DNA of 64,000 nucleotides. It comes from Marinobacter shengliensis. GTDB lineage: Bacteria > Pseudomonadota > Gammaproteobacteria > Pseudomonadales > Oleiphilaceae. Where the stretch lies: contig NZ_PXNO01000023.1 in the NCBI RefSeq assembly GCF_003007715.1, positions 62,001 through 126,000 on the forward strand, given 5' to 3'. The position numbers and the translations under genes are program-made. The notes beneath the pieces were generated by a model that had not been told where the DNA came from, made no database searches, and saw only the letters and a program-made list of their open reading frames with translations. This document shows positions 10,365 to 20,709 of this stretch, one piece after another (the stretch's first letter is position 1; every line of letters starts with the position of its first letter).

Positions 10365-10604
10365 TCAGGCAACAAAATGAATCCCCGCAAGCACCGCAAC
10401 AACCACAACCGCCCAGCCCTGCGACGCCAATCGCCAGCCGAAGGGTGCGTGTTTCATTTCCATAAAGTGATCGACCAGTAACAGCGCTTTAACCAGCACC
10501 AGCACAAACACCAGCCAGATAAGACCCGTGATATCCGCCCCCATCTGCATGGCAATCACCGGTGCCATGGTGCAAAGCATCAGAATGATGTAAACCGCGA
10601 ACAT
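10365..10604 (-). CDS. norF: NorF-like small membrane protein (cytochrome oxidase subunit IV-like)
   Basis: A 79-residue protein with two to three hydrophobic helices and the segment LVKALLLVDHFMEMKHAP, typical of the small COX4/NorF family found after norE. It probably helps assembly or activity of the NO reductase complex; NorF is accessory rather than catalytic. It is the last gene of the nor operon, 12 bp after norE. The palindromic repeat downstream may end the transcript. Confidence 0.82.
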   Translation of the reverse strand: MFAVYIILMLCTMAPVIAMQMGADITGLIWLVFVLVLVKALLLVDHFMEMKHAPFGWRLASQGWAVVVVAVLAGIHFVA

Positions 10605-10616
10605 GGTTTGGTCTCC

Positions 10617-11195
10617 TTACGCCAACACGTACAACATGGGGAACAGCACCAGCCAAACCAGGTCGACCATGTGCCAGTAGGAGGCGCCGGATTCCATGCC
10701 GTTCATGTCGTCGCCGTTGTATTCTCCCTTTTTTACTTTCACCGCCAATACCACCAGGACGATCTGGCCCAGAACCACGTGCATGAAGTGGAAGAAGGTG
10801 AGGAAGAAATAGAACATGAAAAACGTGTCGGTGCCCAGGTTGTAGCCGTTGCTGTACAAGTCGGCATACTCCCAGAGTTTGCCGAAGGTGTAGACACAGG
10901 AGGCGGCGATGCCGGCCCACAGCAGCCCGGTTACGCCGGGTTTGCGGTCTCGCAGACGATGAACGGACAGGGCCACCAGGTAGCTGGCGGTGATCAGGCC
11001 GATGGTGTTGATCAGGCCGGTCCAGGGGTGCAGGGCTTCTTTGCCGGCGGCGAAGGTGGCCGGGTCGAGGCTGCGGGCGACGCCGTAGCCGATGAACAGA
11101 ATGCCGAACACGGCCAGTTCCGCGAAGATGAAGAACCACACGGCGAGGTCGCCGGGCAGGTGCGGTGATCGGGCGGCCTGACTGTCAGCCATCAC
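10617..11195 (-). CDS. norE: NorE, cytochrome c oxidase subunit III-like protein
   Basis: A 192-residue membrane protein of the heme-copper oxidase subunit III family with about five helices. GDLAVWFFIFAELAVFGILF at the start and FFLTFFHFMHVVLGQIVL later fit subunit III. It is shorter than true CoxIII, as NorE usually is. NorE is an accessory factor of NO reductase, enhancing activity or assembly. It begins 9 bp before (in transcript order, after) the norD stop. Confidence 0.9.
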   Translation of the reverse strand: MMADSQAARSPHLPGDLAVWFFIFAELAVFGILFIGYGVARSLDPATFAAGKEALHPWTGLINTIGLITASYLVALSVHRLRDRKPGVTGLLWAGIAASCVYTFGKLWEYADLYSNGYNLGTDTFFMFYFFLTFFHFMHVVLGQIVLVVLAVKVKKGEYNGDDMNGMESGASYWHMVDLVWLVLFPMLYVLA

Positions 11196-11203
11196 ATCCT
11201 CCG

Positions 11204-13027
11204 TTATCGGGTCAGGTTCAGGTACAGCTTGGGCAGCTGTGCGGGCAGTTGGGTCGGGTCTTTGATGACCACGTAGTTGGTGCTGCCGAACACGTAGGGC
11301 AGGTACTCGTTGGCCTCTTCGTCAATGGTGACGCAGAACGGGGTCAGGCCGGCTTTGTGGGCTTCCTGTACGGCCATTCGGGTGTCTTCCACGCCATATC
11401 GACCTTCGTACAGGTCCAGGTCGTTGGGTTTACCGTCGGTCAGCAACAGCAGGATCTTCTGGTGTTCTGGTCTTGCCTGCAGCAGTTTGGTGGACTGGCG
11501 GATAGCGGCACCCATTCGGGTGTAATAACCCGGCTCCAGGGCCTGTATGCGGCCCCGGCTGGTGTCGTTGTAGGGTTCATCAAAGCTTTTGATGTGATGG
11601 AAGCGGATGTGGTCCCGTCGCCGTGAGGAGAACGCAAACAGTGCAAAAGGATCACGGCTGGCGGTGAGGGCTTCGCTGAGTAATTGCAGGCCATCCCGGG
11701 CGATGTCGATCACCCGTTGATTGTTGTTGATGTAGGTGTCGGTCGACAGGGATATGTCGGCCAGTACCAGGCACGCGAGGTCGCGCTGGTTCTGTTTGCA
11801 CTGGCGGAACAGCTTCTGGTCCATGTCGCCGGCCCCGCGCCGTTGCTGGACCACCCGCTCCAGGCAGGCATCCAGATCCAGCTCTTCGCCTTCCCGTTGC
11901 CGTCGCTCCCATTGCCGCAGGGGTTTCAGGGCGCTGAACTGGCGGCGCAGGGTTTGCGCCGGGTTTTTCAGACGCTCCGGCAGGGGTGAGGGCACCGCTT
12001 CTCTGCTTAGCATGGGTTGCAGACAGCAGAATTTTTCCCGGAAACCCTGACGGCGCCAGTCCCACTCGGGCAGGTGGATGCCCGGGCCAAGGAACAGATC
12101 GTCGTTTTCTTCCGAGGGCAGGTCCAGGTCAAATTTGATGGCGGATGAGGCTTCCCGGCGGTCCATGGAGATGGAAATCATGTCCATGTCATCGGCCACG
12201 GACTCCGCATCGTCTTCCTCGCTGTCGTCCCCGGCACGGTCCACGGGTATGAACTCGGACCAGGAGAACAGGCTTTCAAGCCGGAACAGCATGATGCCCT
12301 GGTCTTTATCAAAGGCATCCACCCGTTCGGCCCGGCGGCGCTTGCGTTTCTTGGCCAGGCCACCGGATTTGGACTGGGTGTTGTCGTCGCCAATGATCTG
12401 GCCTTTCAGTTTGCCGCGCCCCAGTATCGGGTACAGCCAAAGCACCACCGGCCAGGGGTCGGTGAGGGCCTCGGGCAGGTCGGTCACGCTGCCGGGGTGA
12501 ATCAGCGCCTGGCGAATAGCGTTTTCACGCTCCGCTTCGTTGCCCCGGAGTGTGTCCGGGCGAGGTCGCCAATGCAGGGTGTGGCGAACCAGCCGCTGGT
12601 ACATGGGTTCCAGCCCCGGCCACTGGCCAAGTAGTTGTTGAACCATGGCCTGGTTGCCCTGCAGCCAGCTGTGGTGATGGATCTCTCCGAGTGAGGCCAG
12701 GGCGGCAAGCCACAGGTACAGTTCCCGATTGATCTTTCGGGACGGGAACAGGGCCAGTTGTTCCGGCAGGCGCAGGCTTTCTTCATCCCGCCAGGCCAGT
12801 TCAAACTTGCGGTGGGTGCCGGCCAGTTTCTGCACGAATCGTCGGCGAATCTGGAAATGCCGGGGCTCGGCTGTCACCAGGCTCAGGGCCGGGTCGCCGC
12901 CCATGGCGCGGAACAGCACGCCCAGGGTGCGTGCTTCGTCTTTCAGGTGCACGGTGTGTTCGGGGAACTCGCCCATGGCCTGGCGGGTTACGTATTCGTG
13001 CCACTTTAATCCGACCCACTCTTCCAT
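11204..13027 (-). CDS. norD: NO reductase activation protein NorD (VWA domain)
   Basis: A cytoplasmic 607-residue protein with a C-terminal von Willebrand A domain. The MIDAS motif DISLS is near residue 424, followed by LLLLTDGKPND. The acidic middle section (DDSEEDDAESVADDMD) is typical of NorD. With NirQ/NorQ it forms a chelatase-like MoxR-VWA pair that matures NorCB, probably during insertion of non-heme iron. Its length matches NorD of Pseudomonas stutzeri. It lies 13 bp downstream of an unusual polyferredoxin gene that separates it from norB. Confidence 0.94.
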   Translation of the reverse strand: MEEWVGLKWHEYVTRQAMGEFPEHTVHLKDEARTLGVLFRAMGGDPALSLVTAEPRHFQIRRRFVQKLAGTHRKFELAWRDEESLRLPEQLALFPSRKINRELYLWLAALASLGEIHHHSWLQGNQAMVQQLLGQWPGLEPMYQRLVRHTLHWRPRPDTLRGNEAERENAIRQALIHPGSVTDLPEALTDPWPVVLWLYPILGRGKLKGQIIGDDNTQSKSGGLAKKRKRRRAERVDAFDKDQGIMLFRLESLFSWSEFIPVDRAGDDSEEDDAESVADDMDMISISMDRREASSAIKFDLDLPSEENDDLFLGPGIHLPEWDWRRQGFREKFCCLQPMLSREAVPSPLPERLKNPAQTLRRQFSALKPLRQWERRQREGEELDLDACLERVVQQRRGAGDMDQKLFRQCKQNQRDLACLVLADISLSTDTYINNNQRVIDIARDGLQLLSEALTASRDPFALFAFSSRRRDHIRFHHIKSFDEPYNDTSRGRIQALEPGYYTRMGAAIRQSTKLLQARPEHQKILLLLTDGKPNDLDLYEGRYGVEDTRMAVQEAHKAGLTPFCVTIDEEANEYLPYVFGSTNYVVIKDPTQLPAQLPKLYLNLTR

Positions 13028-13040
13028 ATCGACTCCTGAA

Positions 13041-13991
13041 TCAGGCGCGGGATTGGCGCGGAGGGGAATGTATCTGGCGTACCGGAATCAGTACGGTTTG
13101 TTTGCCAGGGGTTCCGGGCTCCCAGGTCAGCAGGGAACCTTGCGGGTTGTCTTTTTGCACCTCACGGCAGGCGCTCACACATTGCAGGCACTGAGTGCAG
13201 GAAAACTTGGCCCGCTTGTGGCTGCGGGTAGGCAGGCGCATGGGGCAGGCTTCATCGCAGGCCTTGGTACAATCCCGGCAGGCGGCGGCCCTTTCGGTAT
13301 CGAAAGTCACCACCCGCCCTTTGCCGTTGGCCATCCAGGCAATGCTTTGAATCAACCCGAAAGCACAGCCGTATTTGCAGAACAGGTGCCGGGCGAAGAG
13401 AAAATCAAAGGTGAAGACGGCGGTGGCAACCGCCAGGAAGATAGCCGGGTACAGGCTTAGTTGGCCGGTTATCAGGCTCAGGTATAAAGGGATCGGCGGT
13501 AACAGGTAAGACAGCAGGGCCAAGGCCCAGGAGAAGCCTATGGCTGCGCATACCAGAGTCAGGCCTGCCCAGTGCATTGCCTTACCGGTGTTGCCTTTTT
13601 TCAGGGCTTCCCAGAGGGTAGGGCGGCCGGTGATACGCGTCATCAGGTTGTTGATGGTTTCCACCACCGAGAAGTGCGGGCAAAGCCAGCCGCAGTAAAT
13701 TCGCCCCCATTTCAGGGATATCCAGAGTACCAAGGGGACCAGGGTCAGTATGGGCAGCACAAACCAGAACAGGATCTGACCAGCCACTTCGGCCGGGGTG
13801 CTTTGGGCCACCCAATCAAGATTCAGGTTAAACGACAGGGGAAAGCCCAGCAGAATAAACCGGGTTTCGGTCAGATCGTATCGGAAAATATTCAGGGCAG
13901 GCGCAAGCAGGAACAGCAGGAAAAAGGCGGCGCGGGTGATCAGCCGCTTCTGCTGCAGGGTGTCTTTGGGATTGACGGTTTGCGCATGCAC
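13041..13991 (-). CDS. Membrane polyferredoxin, CcoG/NosR-C-terminal-like, inserted in the nor operon
   Basis: A 316-residue integral membrane iron-sulfur protein. It has about five helices, the membrane-proximal motifs CGWLCP and CKYGCAFG, and two ferredoxin-type clusters: CRDCTKACDEACP and CTQCLQCVSAC. This layout is that of the CcoG (RdxA/FixG) and NosR C-terminal families. It lacks the long C-terminal periplasmic domain of CcoG and the N-terminal FMN domain of NosR. It sits between norB and norD in the same orientation, so it probably takes part in NO reductase maturation or electron supply. The exact role is unknown. Confidence 0.85.
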   Translation of the reverse strand: MHAQTVNPKDTLQQKRLITRAAFFLLFLLAPALNIFRYDLTETRFILLGFPLSFNLNLDWVAQSTPAEVAGQILFWFVLPILTLVPLVLWISLKWGRIYCGWLCPHFSVVETINNLMTRITGRPTLWEALKKGNTGKAMHWAGLTLVCAAIGFSWALALLSYLLPPIPLYLSLITGQLSLYPAIFLAVATAVFTFDFLFARHLFCKYGCAFGLIQSIAWMANGKGRVVTFDTERAAACRDCTKACDEACPMRLPTRSHKRAKFSCTQCLQCVSACREVQKDNPQGSLLTWEPGTPGKQTVLIPVRQIHSPPRQSRA

Positions 13992-14053
13992 TTGGGTTGT
14001 CCAGGGGTTCGGGGGATATGCCGGGGCCGGAAGGCCCCGGCGATCAGCCTTGG

Positions 14054-15929
<1,876 letters not shown>

Positions 15930-15999
15930 TGGTCTCACTCCTTGCTTGTTGGAATACCTGACTGCCCTGCTAGGATATAAAGATGTATTGGTAATGCTA

Positions 16000-16013
16000 T
16001 TGATGATTATCAA
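16000..16013 (-). promoter_or_regulatory. Fnr/Dnr box of the nor operon
   Basis: TTGAT-GATT-ATCAA is a perfect match to the Fnr-family consensus, centred about 77 bases before the norC ATG. The NO-responsive regulator Dnr (Nnr) is the usual activator of norCB through such boxes in related organisms. No dnr gene is present in the window. Confidence 0.8.
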
Positions 16014-16048
16014 AGAAGATCGCCGATTTCTCCATTGCGCCGGGGAGT

Positions 16049-16064
16049 TACCTCTTCATGGGTA
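16049..16064. promoter_or_regulatory. Putative NarL/NarP 7-2-7 site upstream of norC
   Basis: TACCTCT-TC-ATGGGTA fits the inverted heptamer consensus TACYYMT-N2-AKRRGTA at every position. It is 50 bp (centre to centre) upstream of the norC Fnr box and 50 bases before the divergent AEC permease gene. A near-perfect copy lies between nirS and nirC. Confidence 0.55.
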
Positions 16065-16113
16065 GGTGTTAGACTGCTGCGCTTGAGGTGAAAGATTGTC
16101 TTTTGGAGGCGCC

Positions 16114-17037
16114 ATGGCGGCCGCGTTGGCTTTGTTTGTAAAACTCCTTCCCCTGTACGTCACCGTTGCTCTCGGCTGGGTTGCCGGGCGCTACCTGGAG
16201 GCCAGTGGAAAACATATCGCCGGGATCATGCTTTACATCGTGACGCCCTCGGTAGTGTTCTCAGGAGTCATGGCTGCACCGCTGACGCCTCAGGTCATTC
16301 TGTTGCCCGCCCTGGTATTCGGTTTCTGCACCCTGATTGCCCTGATTCACCTGGCCATTGCCCGCAAACTACTGACCGACGGCAGTGCATCCGTTATCCC
16401 GTTATCGGTGGGTACCGGCAACACGGGTTACTTCGGTATTCCTGTGGCTTTGCTGTTGTTTGGAGAGCAGGGGCTGGCCCTCTATATCGTGTGCATGCTG
16501 GGCACCACGCTGTTCGAGAATTCGGTGGGTTTCTATCTGGCGGCAAGGGGCAAGTACAGCATTCGCGACGCACTGGTGCGCGTGGCACGACTGCCGTCGG
16601 TGTATGCGTTTGCCGCGGCAGCGGCATTGAATCTGTCAGGGGTGTCGATTCCGGAGACGTTTGTGCCGCTGTTCGATAATCTGCGCGGTGCCTACAGTGT
16701 TCTGGGCATGATGATTATCGGCATGGGCATAATGAGTTTCCGGGGCCTGGCCGGCAATCCGGTGTTCACCGGCCTGGCCTTCTTTGGCAAGTTCGTCAGC
16801 TGGCCGGCGCTGGCGCTGGCCTTCTGGTGGCTGGATGCCCAGGTGCTGGGCATTTACGACCTGGCGGTGCACCAGGCCATTTTCCTGATTTCCATCACGC
16901 CGATTGCCGCCAACACGGTGGTGATTGCCACGCTGCTGGATGCTGCACCCCGGCAGGCGGCAGGCACCACGTTGCTCAGTACGCTGTTTGCGCTCGGTTT
17001 TATTCCGGTGATGATTGCCTTGGTGTTCGGGGCGTAA
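16114..17037 (+). CDS. AEC (auxin efflux carrier) family permease
   Basis: A membrane transporter of about 307 residues with roughly ten helices and the family's two half-repeats. LYVTVALGWVAGRYLE opens the first half, GTGNTGYFGIPVALLLFG the middle, and TPIAANTVVIATLL lies in the second half. Bacterial AEC proteins export or import small carboxylates and related compounds; the substrate cannot be read from the sequence. Start choice: the ATG at 16114 has GGAGG four bases away; an in-frame TTG at 16096 is possible. It is divergent from norC and shares that intergenic region. Confidence 0.85.
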   Translation: MAAALALFVKLLPLYVTVALGWVAGRYLEASGKHIAGIMLYIVTPSVVFSGVMAAPLTPQVILLPALVFGFCTLIALIHLAIARKLLTDGSASVIPLSVGTGNTGYFGIPVALLLFGEQGLALYIVCMLGTTLFENSVGFYLAARGKYSIRDALVRVARLPSVYAFAAAAALNLSGVSIPETFVPLFDNLRGAYSVLGMMIIGMGIMSFRGLAGNPVFTGLAFFGKFVSWPALALAFWWLDAQVLGIYDLAVHQAIFLISITPIAANTVVIATLLDAAPRQAAGTTLLSTLFALGFIPVMIALVFGA

Positions 17038-17089
17038 GCCGGCTCAGCCCAGCGAATACTATCCCGCCAGGGTTGCCAGTGCGGACTTG

Positions 17090-17329
17090 TTAACCGTTCG
17101 ATACCCCAAGTGGGACACACTCCTCATAAATACAGACTTTTACGGTAACTGGCTGGCCTTGGCCCTGGCGCAGCAGACCAAAGGGCATCACTATCCTGGC
17201 AGTCCCGACAAACTGTTGGTGGAATACGATCCGCACTATGGCTTTCCGGCATCGCTGGAAGTCGACTACAGCCCGTTCATCGCCGATGATGAATTTTCCT
17301 ACCGGCTGACCGACTTCCAGGCCTACTGA
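17090..17329 (+). pseudogene. Remnant of a DUF6174-type gene (C-terminal part)
   Basis: The reading frame here encodes about 70 residues resembling the C-terminal end of DUF6174 proteins: LLVEYDPHYGFPASLEVDY followed by IADDEFSYRLTDF. The N-terminal half and signal peptide expected for this family are absent. The upstream part of the frame overlaps the AEC gene end and looks random. No good start codon or ribosome site precedes the conserved part. It is probably a degraded gene. Confidence 0.5.
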
Positions 17330-17334
17330 TCGCC

Positions 17335-17976
17335 TCAGTTTTCCTGGGCGATCAGCCGGTTTGCCGCCCGGGCATTGGCGATGTCTGACCGGGCATGTCG
17401 AACCACGCTGATACCGGCAGTCAGTGCCAGGGTGCCCATAATGCCCGCTACGACCAAGTCCGGCCACGCGGAGCCGGTGCCAAACACCCCCAGCGCTGCG
17501 CCCATCACCGCCAGGTTGCCGATGGCATCGTTGCGGCTGCAGAGCCAGACTGAGCGCATATCGGAATCACCCTCCCGGAACTTGAACAGCATAACCGCCA
17601 CACCTACGTTGGCCGCCAGGGCCAGTAACCCGACAAGCCCCATGGTCAGTGGCTCCGGTGTAACGCCGCTCTGGAGCACCCAGATGGCACGGCCCCAGAC
17701 CACCAGCCCAAAGGTAGCCATGGTTAATCCTTTGACCAAGGCAGCCCGCCCACGCCAGAGCATGCCCATACTGAGCACACTCAGGGAAAGCAGGTAGTTG
17801 GCGCTGTCGCCAAAGAAGTCGATGGCATCCGCCATGAGTGCCACGGAGCCGGACTGAAGGCTTGCCAGGCCTTCGACGAAGAACATGGCGAGATTCACCC
17901 ACAGGGCAATCCAGAGCGCTTTGCGAAAGCCCGGAGCCGGGCCTTGGGGTTCCGGTACGGAACAGCTGCATGCCAT
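17335..17976 (-). CDS. Cation diffusion facilitator (CDF) family transporter
   Basis: A 213-residue protein with six helices of the CDF fold and a short Cys-containing N-terminus (MACSCS). The first metal site reads DAIDFFGD, Asp in place of the His of CzcD/ZitB. The second reads CSRNDAIGN, Cys where His is usual. It lacks the C-terminal cytoplasmic domain of YiiP. Its promoter carries a MerR-type operator and the merR-family gene lies just upstream, so it is probably the efflux pump for the metal sensed by that regulator (Cd, Pb or Zn). Confidence 0.85.
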   Translation of the reverse strand: MACSCSVPEPQGPAPGFRKALWIALWVNLAMFFVEGLASLQSGSVALMADAIDFFGDSANYLLSLSVLSMGMLWRGRAALVKGLTMATFGLVVWGRAIWVLQSGVTPEPLTMGLVGLLALAANVGVAVMLFKFREGDSDMRSVWLCSRNDAIGNLAVMGAALGVFGTGSAWPDLVVAGIMGTLALTAGISVVRHARSDIANARAANRLIAQEN

Positions 17977-18005
17977 CAGAGACCTCCTTTGAATCAGATT
18001 GTCTC

Positions 18006-18037
18006 TATTAAAAACCCTGAAGTTGCTACAGGGTCAA
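18006..18037 (-). promoter_or_regulatory. MerR-type promoter/operator of the CDF gene
   Basis: On the minus strand: -35 TTGACC (18032-18037), a 20-bp spacer, and -10 TTAATA (18006-18011). The spacer contains an imperfect dyad at 18014-18034 whose ends are ACCCT and AGGGT. The over-long spacer and this dyad are hallmarks of promoters untwisted by MerR-family metal sensors (CadR/PbrR/ZntR type). AAAGGAGG precedes the CDF ATG. Confidence 0.85.
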
Positions 18038-18051
18038 CGCTTCAGCTGAGA

Positions 18052-18501
18052 TTATTTTCCATGGGTGCCGGGAACGTGGTTAGCAGGGTGGTTATCTTCA
18101 AGTTGGCCGATTTCTGAGTTAAGACCATCCAGAATCCCGCATTCGCTGACGGTCCTACCTCGAGAACAGGCCTTTTGCAGTCGCTCCAGCGTCTTCTCCA
18201 ACCGGGTCAGTTCCGCGAGGCGCTCCCGTACATGGTTAAGGTGTCGGGCAAGCAGAGCATCTACCTCGCTGCAGTCCGCCTCGGGCTGGTTAGTAAGCTG
18301 GATCAGTTCCCGGATTTCGTCCTGGGTCATGTCCAGATTGCGGCAGCGTTTGATGAACAACAGTCGATCACGGTGATCAGAACGGTACTGGCGATAGCCG
18401 CTGGCGTTGCGCTCAGGCGCTGGCATCAGGCCGATTTTTTCATAGTAGCGGATGGTTTCTACCGGCAGGCCCGCTGTCTTTGATAGTTCGCCGATTTTCA
18501 A
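18052..18501 (-). CDS. MerR-family metal-responsive regulator (CadR/PbrR/ZntR-like)
   Basis: A DNA-binding metal sensor of 149 residues, started at TTG (18501) because the family N-terminus MKIGELSKTAGLPVETIRYYEK begins there; GGGGG lies six bases upstream. The first effector Cys is in DCSEVDALL. The C-terminal loop holds CSRGRTVSECGIL, the cysteine pattern of Cd/Pb/Zn sensors. It lies upstream of, and in line with, the CDF gene, whose promoter has the matching operator. Cd(II)/Pb(II) versus Zn(II) specificity cannot be decided here. Confidence 0.88.
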   Translation of the reverse strand: MKIGELSKTAGLPVETIRYYEKIGLMPAPERNASGYRQYRSDHRDRLLFIKRCRNLDMTQDEIRELIQLTNQPEADCSEVDALLARHLNHVRERLAELTRLEKTLERLQKACSRGRTVSECGILDGLNSEIGQLEDNHPANHVPGTHGK

Positions 18502-18511
18502 TTTCAGCCCC

Positions 18512-19852
18512 CTAGGATTTACGTGGCAGATCAACCTCAACGCGCAGGCCGCCTTTTGTGCCATCGCTGAAGTTTATCCGGCCACCATAGCGCTGCACGA
18601 TATCCCGGACAATGGCCAGCCCCAGGCCATGGCCGGGTGTTTGCTCATCCAGCCTGAGCCCTCGGCTGCCAAGGTGATCCAGGTTTGCTGCAGCGACCCC
18701 CGGGCCATCATCGGTCACAACCATCCTCACGGTGTTTGCTGACTCACCGAGTGACAGCTCTATGCTTTGGGTGGCCCATTTGCCGGCATTATCGAGCAGG
18801 TTGCCGAACACTTCATTCAGGTCGTGCTCTTCAATCGGCCAACGGTGTTCGTCTGTTAAATCCGTCGTCAGCTCAAACGATTTTTCAGGGTACAAGCGGC
18901 CCAGCATCCACAACAAATCCCTGGCCTGCTTGACGGGTAATGCACTTTTTCCAACCTGCGGCCCGGCAAACTGACTCCGGCGCATCTCGGTTTCAAGCTG
19001 CTTGTCGATGTGGCTGAGCCGGCGCGCCATTTCGTCCCTCAAGGCTGTATCCAGTGGCCGGCTGTCGTCCTCAAGTATCTGGCGGACCGCAGCAATGGGG
19101 GTTTTGACACTGTGGGAGAGGTTGGCCAGGGCGTCCCGGGAGCGCTCCAGGCGTTGATCCAGCGAATCCAACAGCTGGTTTAGTTGGTTCACCAGGGGCC
19201 GGAATTCTTCTGGCGCCCGGACATCAATTCGAGAAATGGTGCCACCCTGCAATTGTGTCAGCGCAGACTGCAGCGAGGCCACTGGCCTCAGGGCAAGCGC
19301 GATACCAACCCAGATGACGGCAACCAGTAACAGAATGAGCAGAATCGATACGATGGCCGTCCATGCGTGTAACTCCGCCTGGCTGGACCTGAGCGCGTCC
19401 ATGTCTTCTGACACGATGATGACATAGGGCATGCCATCAACCGTAATCTGTCGGCGATAAGCAAGGATGTCTGTTGGTGCACCTGTCGCTCCGGAGCTCT
19501 GAACCCGGATGCTCCCTTGCTGCTCGGTCTCCAGAAGTGGTTCCAGCAAGGGGCGCCAGGACTCGGGAGAAATCGTGGTTATGTCGGGGGAATGAAGCGC
19601 GAACGCATGGTGGAAAACTTCCTCGAAATAGTCCCCAGTCTGCAGGGCGTCCAGTTGGCCACCGGACTGTCGCACCTGTAGCTCCAGGAAGGCGACCTCG
19701 TCGTGCAACCTTCCTTCCACGAAGTCTCGGGACATGCGGTCCAACAGCAAGCCATGGACTATCCATGCCAGTGCCATTAACACAATGCCTGATGGCAACA
19801 GGAGCGTCAGCAGGGTGGTCCTGACGGACAGGGGGTTAGTGATCGGCATCAT
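18512..19852 (-). CDS. copS: Sensor histidine kinase of a copper-type two-component system
   Basis: Inner-membrane kinase of about 446 residues. There are two N-terminal helices (around SVRTTLLTLLLPSGIVLMALAWIV and AWTAIVSILLILLLVAVIWVGIAL) flanking a periplasmic sensor domain, then a HAMP region. The H-box LSHSVKTP is of PhoQ type. N-box DLNEVFGNLLDNAGKW and G-boxes DDGPGV and GHGLGLAIV follow. The start overlaps the response regulator stop by 17 bp. The metal role is inferred from the divergent copper operon and the shared operator boxes. Confidence 0.85.
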   Translation of the reverse strand: MMPITNPLSVRTTLLTLLLPSGIVLMALAWIVHGLLLDRMSRDFVEGRLHDEVAFLELQVRQSGGQLDALQTGDYFEEVFHHAFALHSPDITTISPESWRPLLEPLLETEQQGSIRVQSSGATGAPTDILAYRRQITVDGMPYVIIVSEDMDALRSSQAELHAWTAIVSILLILLLVAVIWVGIALALRPVASLQSALTQLQGGTISRIDVRAPEEFRPLVNQLNQLLDSLDQRLERSRDALANLSHSVKTPIAAVRQILEDDSRPLDTALRDEMARRLSHIDKQLETEMRRSQFAGPQVGKSALPVKQARDLLWMLGRLYPEKSFELTTDLTDEHRWPIEEHDLNEVFGNLLDNAGKWATQSIELSLGESANTVRMVVTDDGPGVAAANLDHLGSRGLRLDEQTPGHGLGLAIVRDIVQRYGGRINFSDGTKGGLRVEVDLPRKS

Positions 19853-20504
19853 TGAAAAGATATCCCTGGCCCCGCCGGGTCGCAATGGTTTCAGCGCCCA
19901 CCAGTTTCCTCAATCGACGGATGTAGGCTTCGATGACGTTGTCACTCGGGTTGTCGTTAAGGCTGTAGAGTTGTTCCATGAGCTGGTCTTTGGAAAAGAC
20001 ATGCCCCGGGCGGTTCATCAGGCATCGGAGCAGGCGGAACTCGGTACCCGTGAGCGAGTGTTCGGTGCCATCCTGCATTTTCAGGCTCTGACGGTTTTCA
20101 TCCAGCTCAAACCGGCCCGCTCTAACGGTAGAGGACACGCGCCCATCGCCGCGCCGGATGATTGCATTAAGGCGGGCGACCAGCTCTTCCGTCTGGAACG
20201 GCTTGGCCAGGTAGTCATCGGCACCTGCTTTAAGGCCGTCAACCTTATCTTGCCAATCGCCTCTGGCGGTCAGAATCAGCACTGGAAAATCGATGTGGTG
20301 AGCGCGCCATTGTTTGAGCACCGTCAAACCATTGCCATCTGGCAGGCCGAGATCCAGCACACACACGCGATAGCTCTCCTGCGAGCCGAGAATGCCAGCC
20401 TCTTTCGCTGTACTTGCGATATCGACACTGAAGCCTGATTTTTCAAGCTGACGTGAAAGGCCATCAGCCAATAAGCGGTCATCCTCTACCAGCAGTAATC
20501 TCAT
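19836..20504 (-). CDS. copR: OmpR-family response regulator (CopR-like)
   Basis: A 222-residue regulator with an N-terminal receiver domain (MRLLLVEDD acidic pocket, phospho-acceptor Asp in VCVLDLGLPDGNG, Lys in DDYLAKPF) and a C-terminal winged helix (FRLLRCLMNRPGHVFSKDQLMEQLY). It is transcribed with the kinase. A TTCAG-N6-TTCAG repeat lies 60 bases before its ATG and again before four other copper-related units, so it is the best candidate to bind that repeat. QseB-type regulators are similar; the copper assignment rests on context. Confidence 0.85.
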   Translation of the reverse strand: MRLLLVEDDRLLADGLSRQLEKSGFSVDIASTAKEAGILGSQESYRVCVLDLGLPDGNGLTVLKQWRAHHIDFPVLILTARGDWQDKVDGLKAGADDYLAKPFQTEELVARLNAIIRRGDGRVSSTVRAGRFELDENRQSLKMQDGTEHSLTGTEFRLLRCLMNRPGHVFSKDQLMEQLYSLNDNPSDNVIEAYIRRLRKLVGAETIATRRGQGYLFNDADH

Positions 20505-20563
20505 CTCACTCGCCTCGATTGCAGCGGTTCCTGTTGTACCCCAAAGCACTATGCCGCAGTAGC

Positions 20564-20579
20564 CTGAATTCAGCCTGAA
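20564..20579 (-). promoter_or_regulatory. Copper-box direct repeat (copRS promoter)
   Basis: On the minus strand: TTCAG-GCTGAA-TTCAG. Exactly ten bases downstream is CATAGT, a plausible -10. The repeat thus replaces the -35 region, as expected for an OmpR-type activator site. It suggests autoregulation of the two-component genes. Confidence 0.7.
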
Positions 20580-20597
20580 CAGCAATTAATCGGCTTT

Positions 20598-20613
20598 TTC
20601 AGAAAGAATTCAG
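20598..20613 (+). promoter_or_regulatory. Copper-box direct repeat (cupredoxin-copA-copB promoter)
   Basis: TTCAG-AAAGAA-TTCAG on the plus strand, with CATGGT exactly ten bases downstream as a possible -10. It faces away from the copRS copy 34 bp to the left, giving each divergent operon its own site. Confidence 0.7.
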
Positions 20614-20709
20614 GTTGGTGGGCCATGGTATCGCCTGTTCGCTCTGCACTTGAATGTTGCTCACTCCGGGCATGCATTTCACACCCGTCACAATACAGGA
20701 GACATTTCC

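Noticed and set aside
10236..10481. An 81-codon plus-strand frame across the palindromic repeat into norF
   Set aside because: It runs through the inverted repeat and antisense to norF; no ribosome site or homology visible.
17015..17089. The N-terminal part of the frame leading into the DUF6174 remnant
   Set aside because: It overlaps the end of the AEC permease gene and resembles nothing, so only the later part is called.
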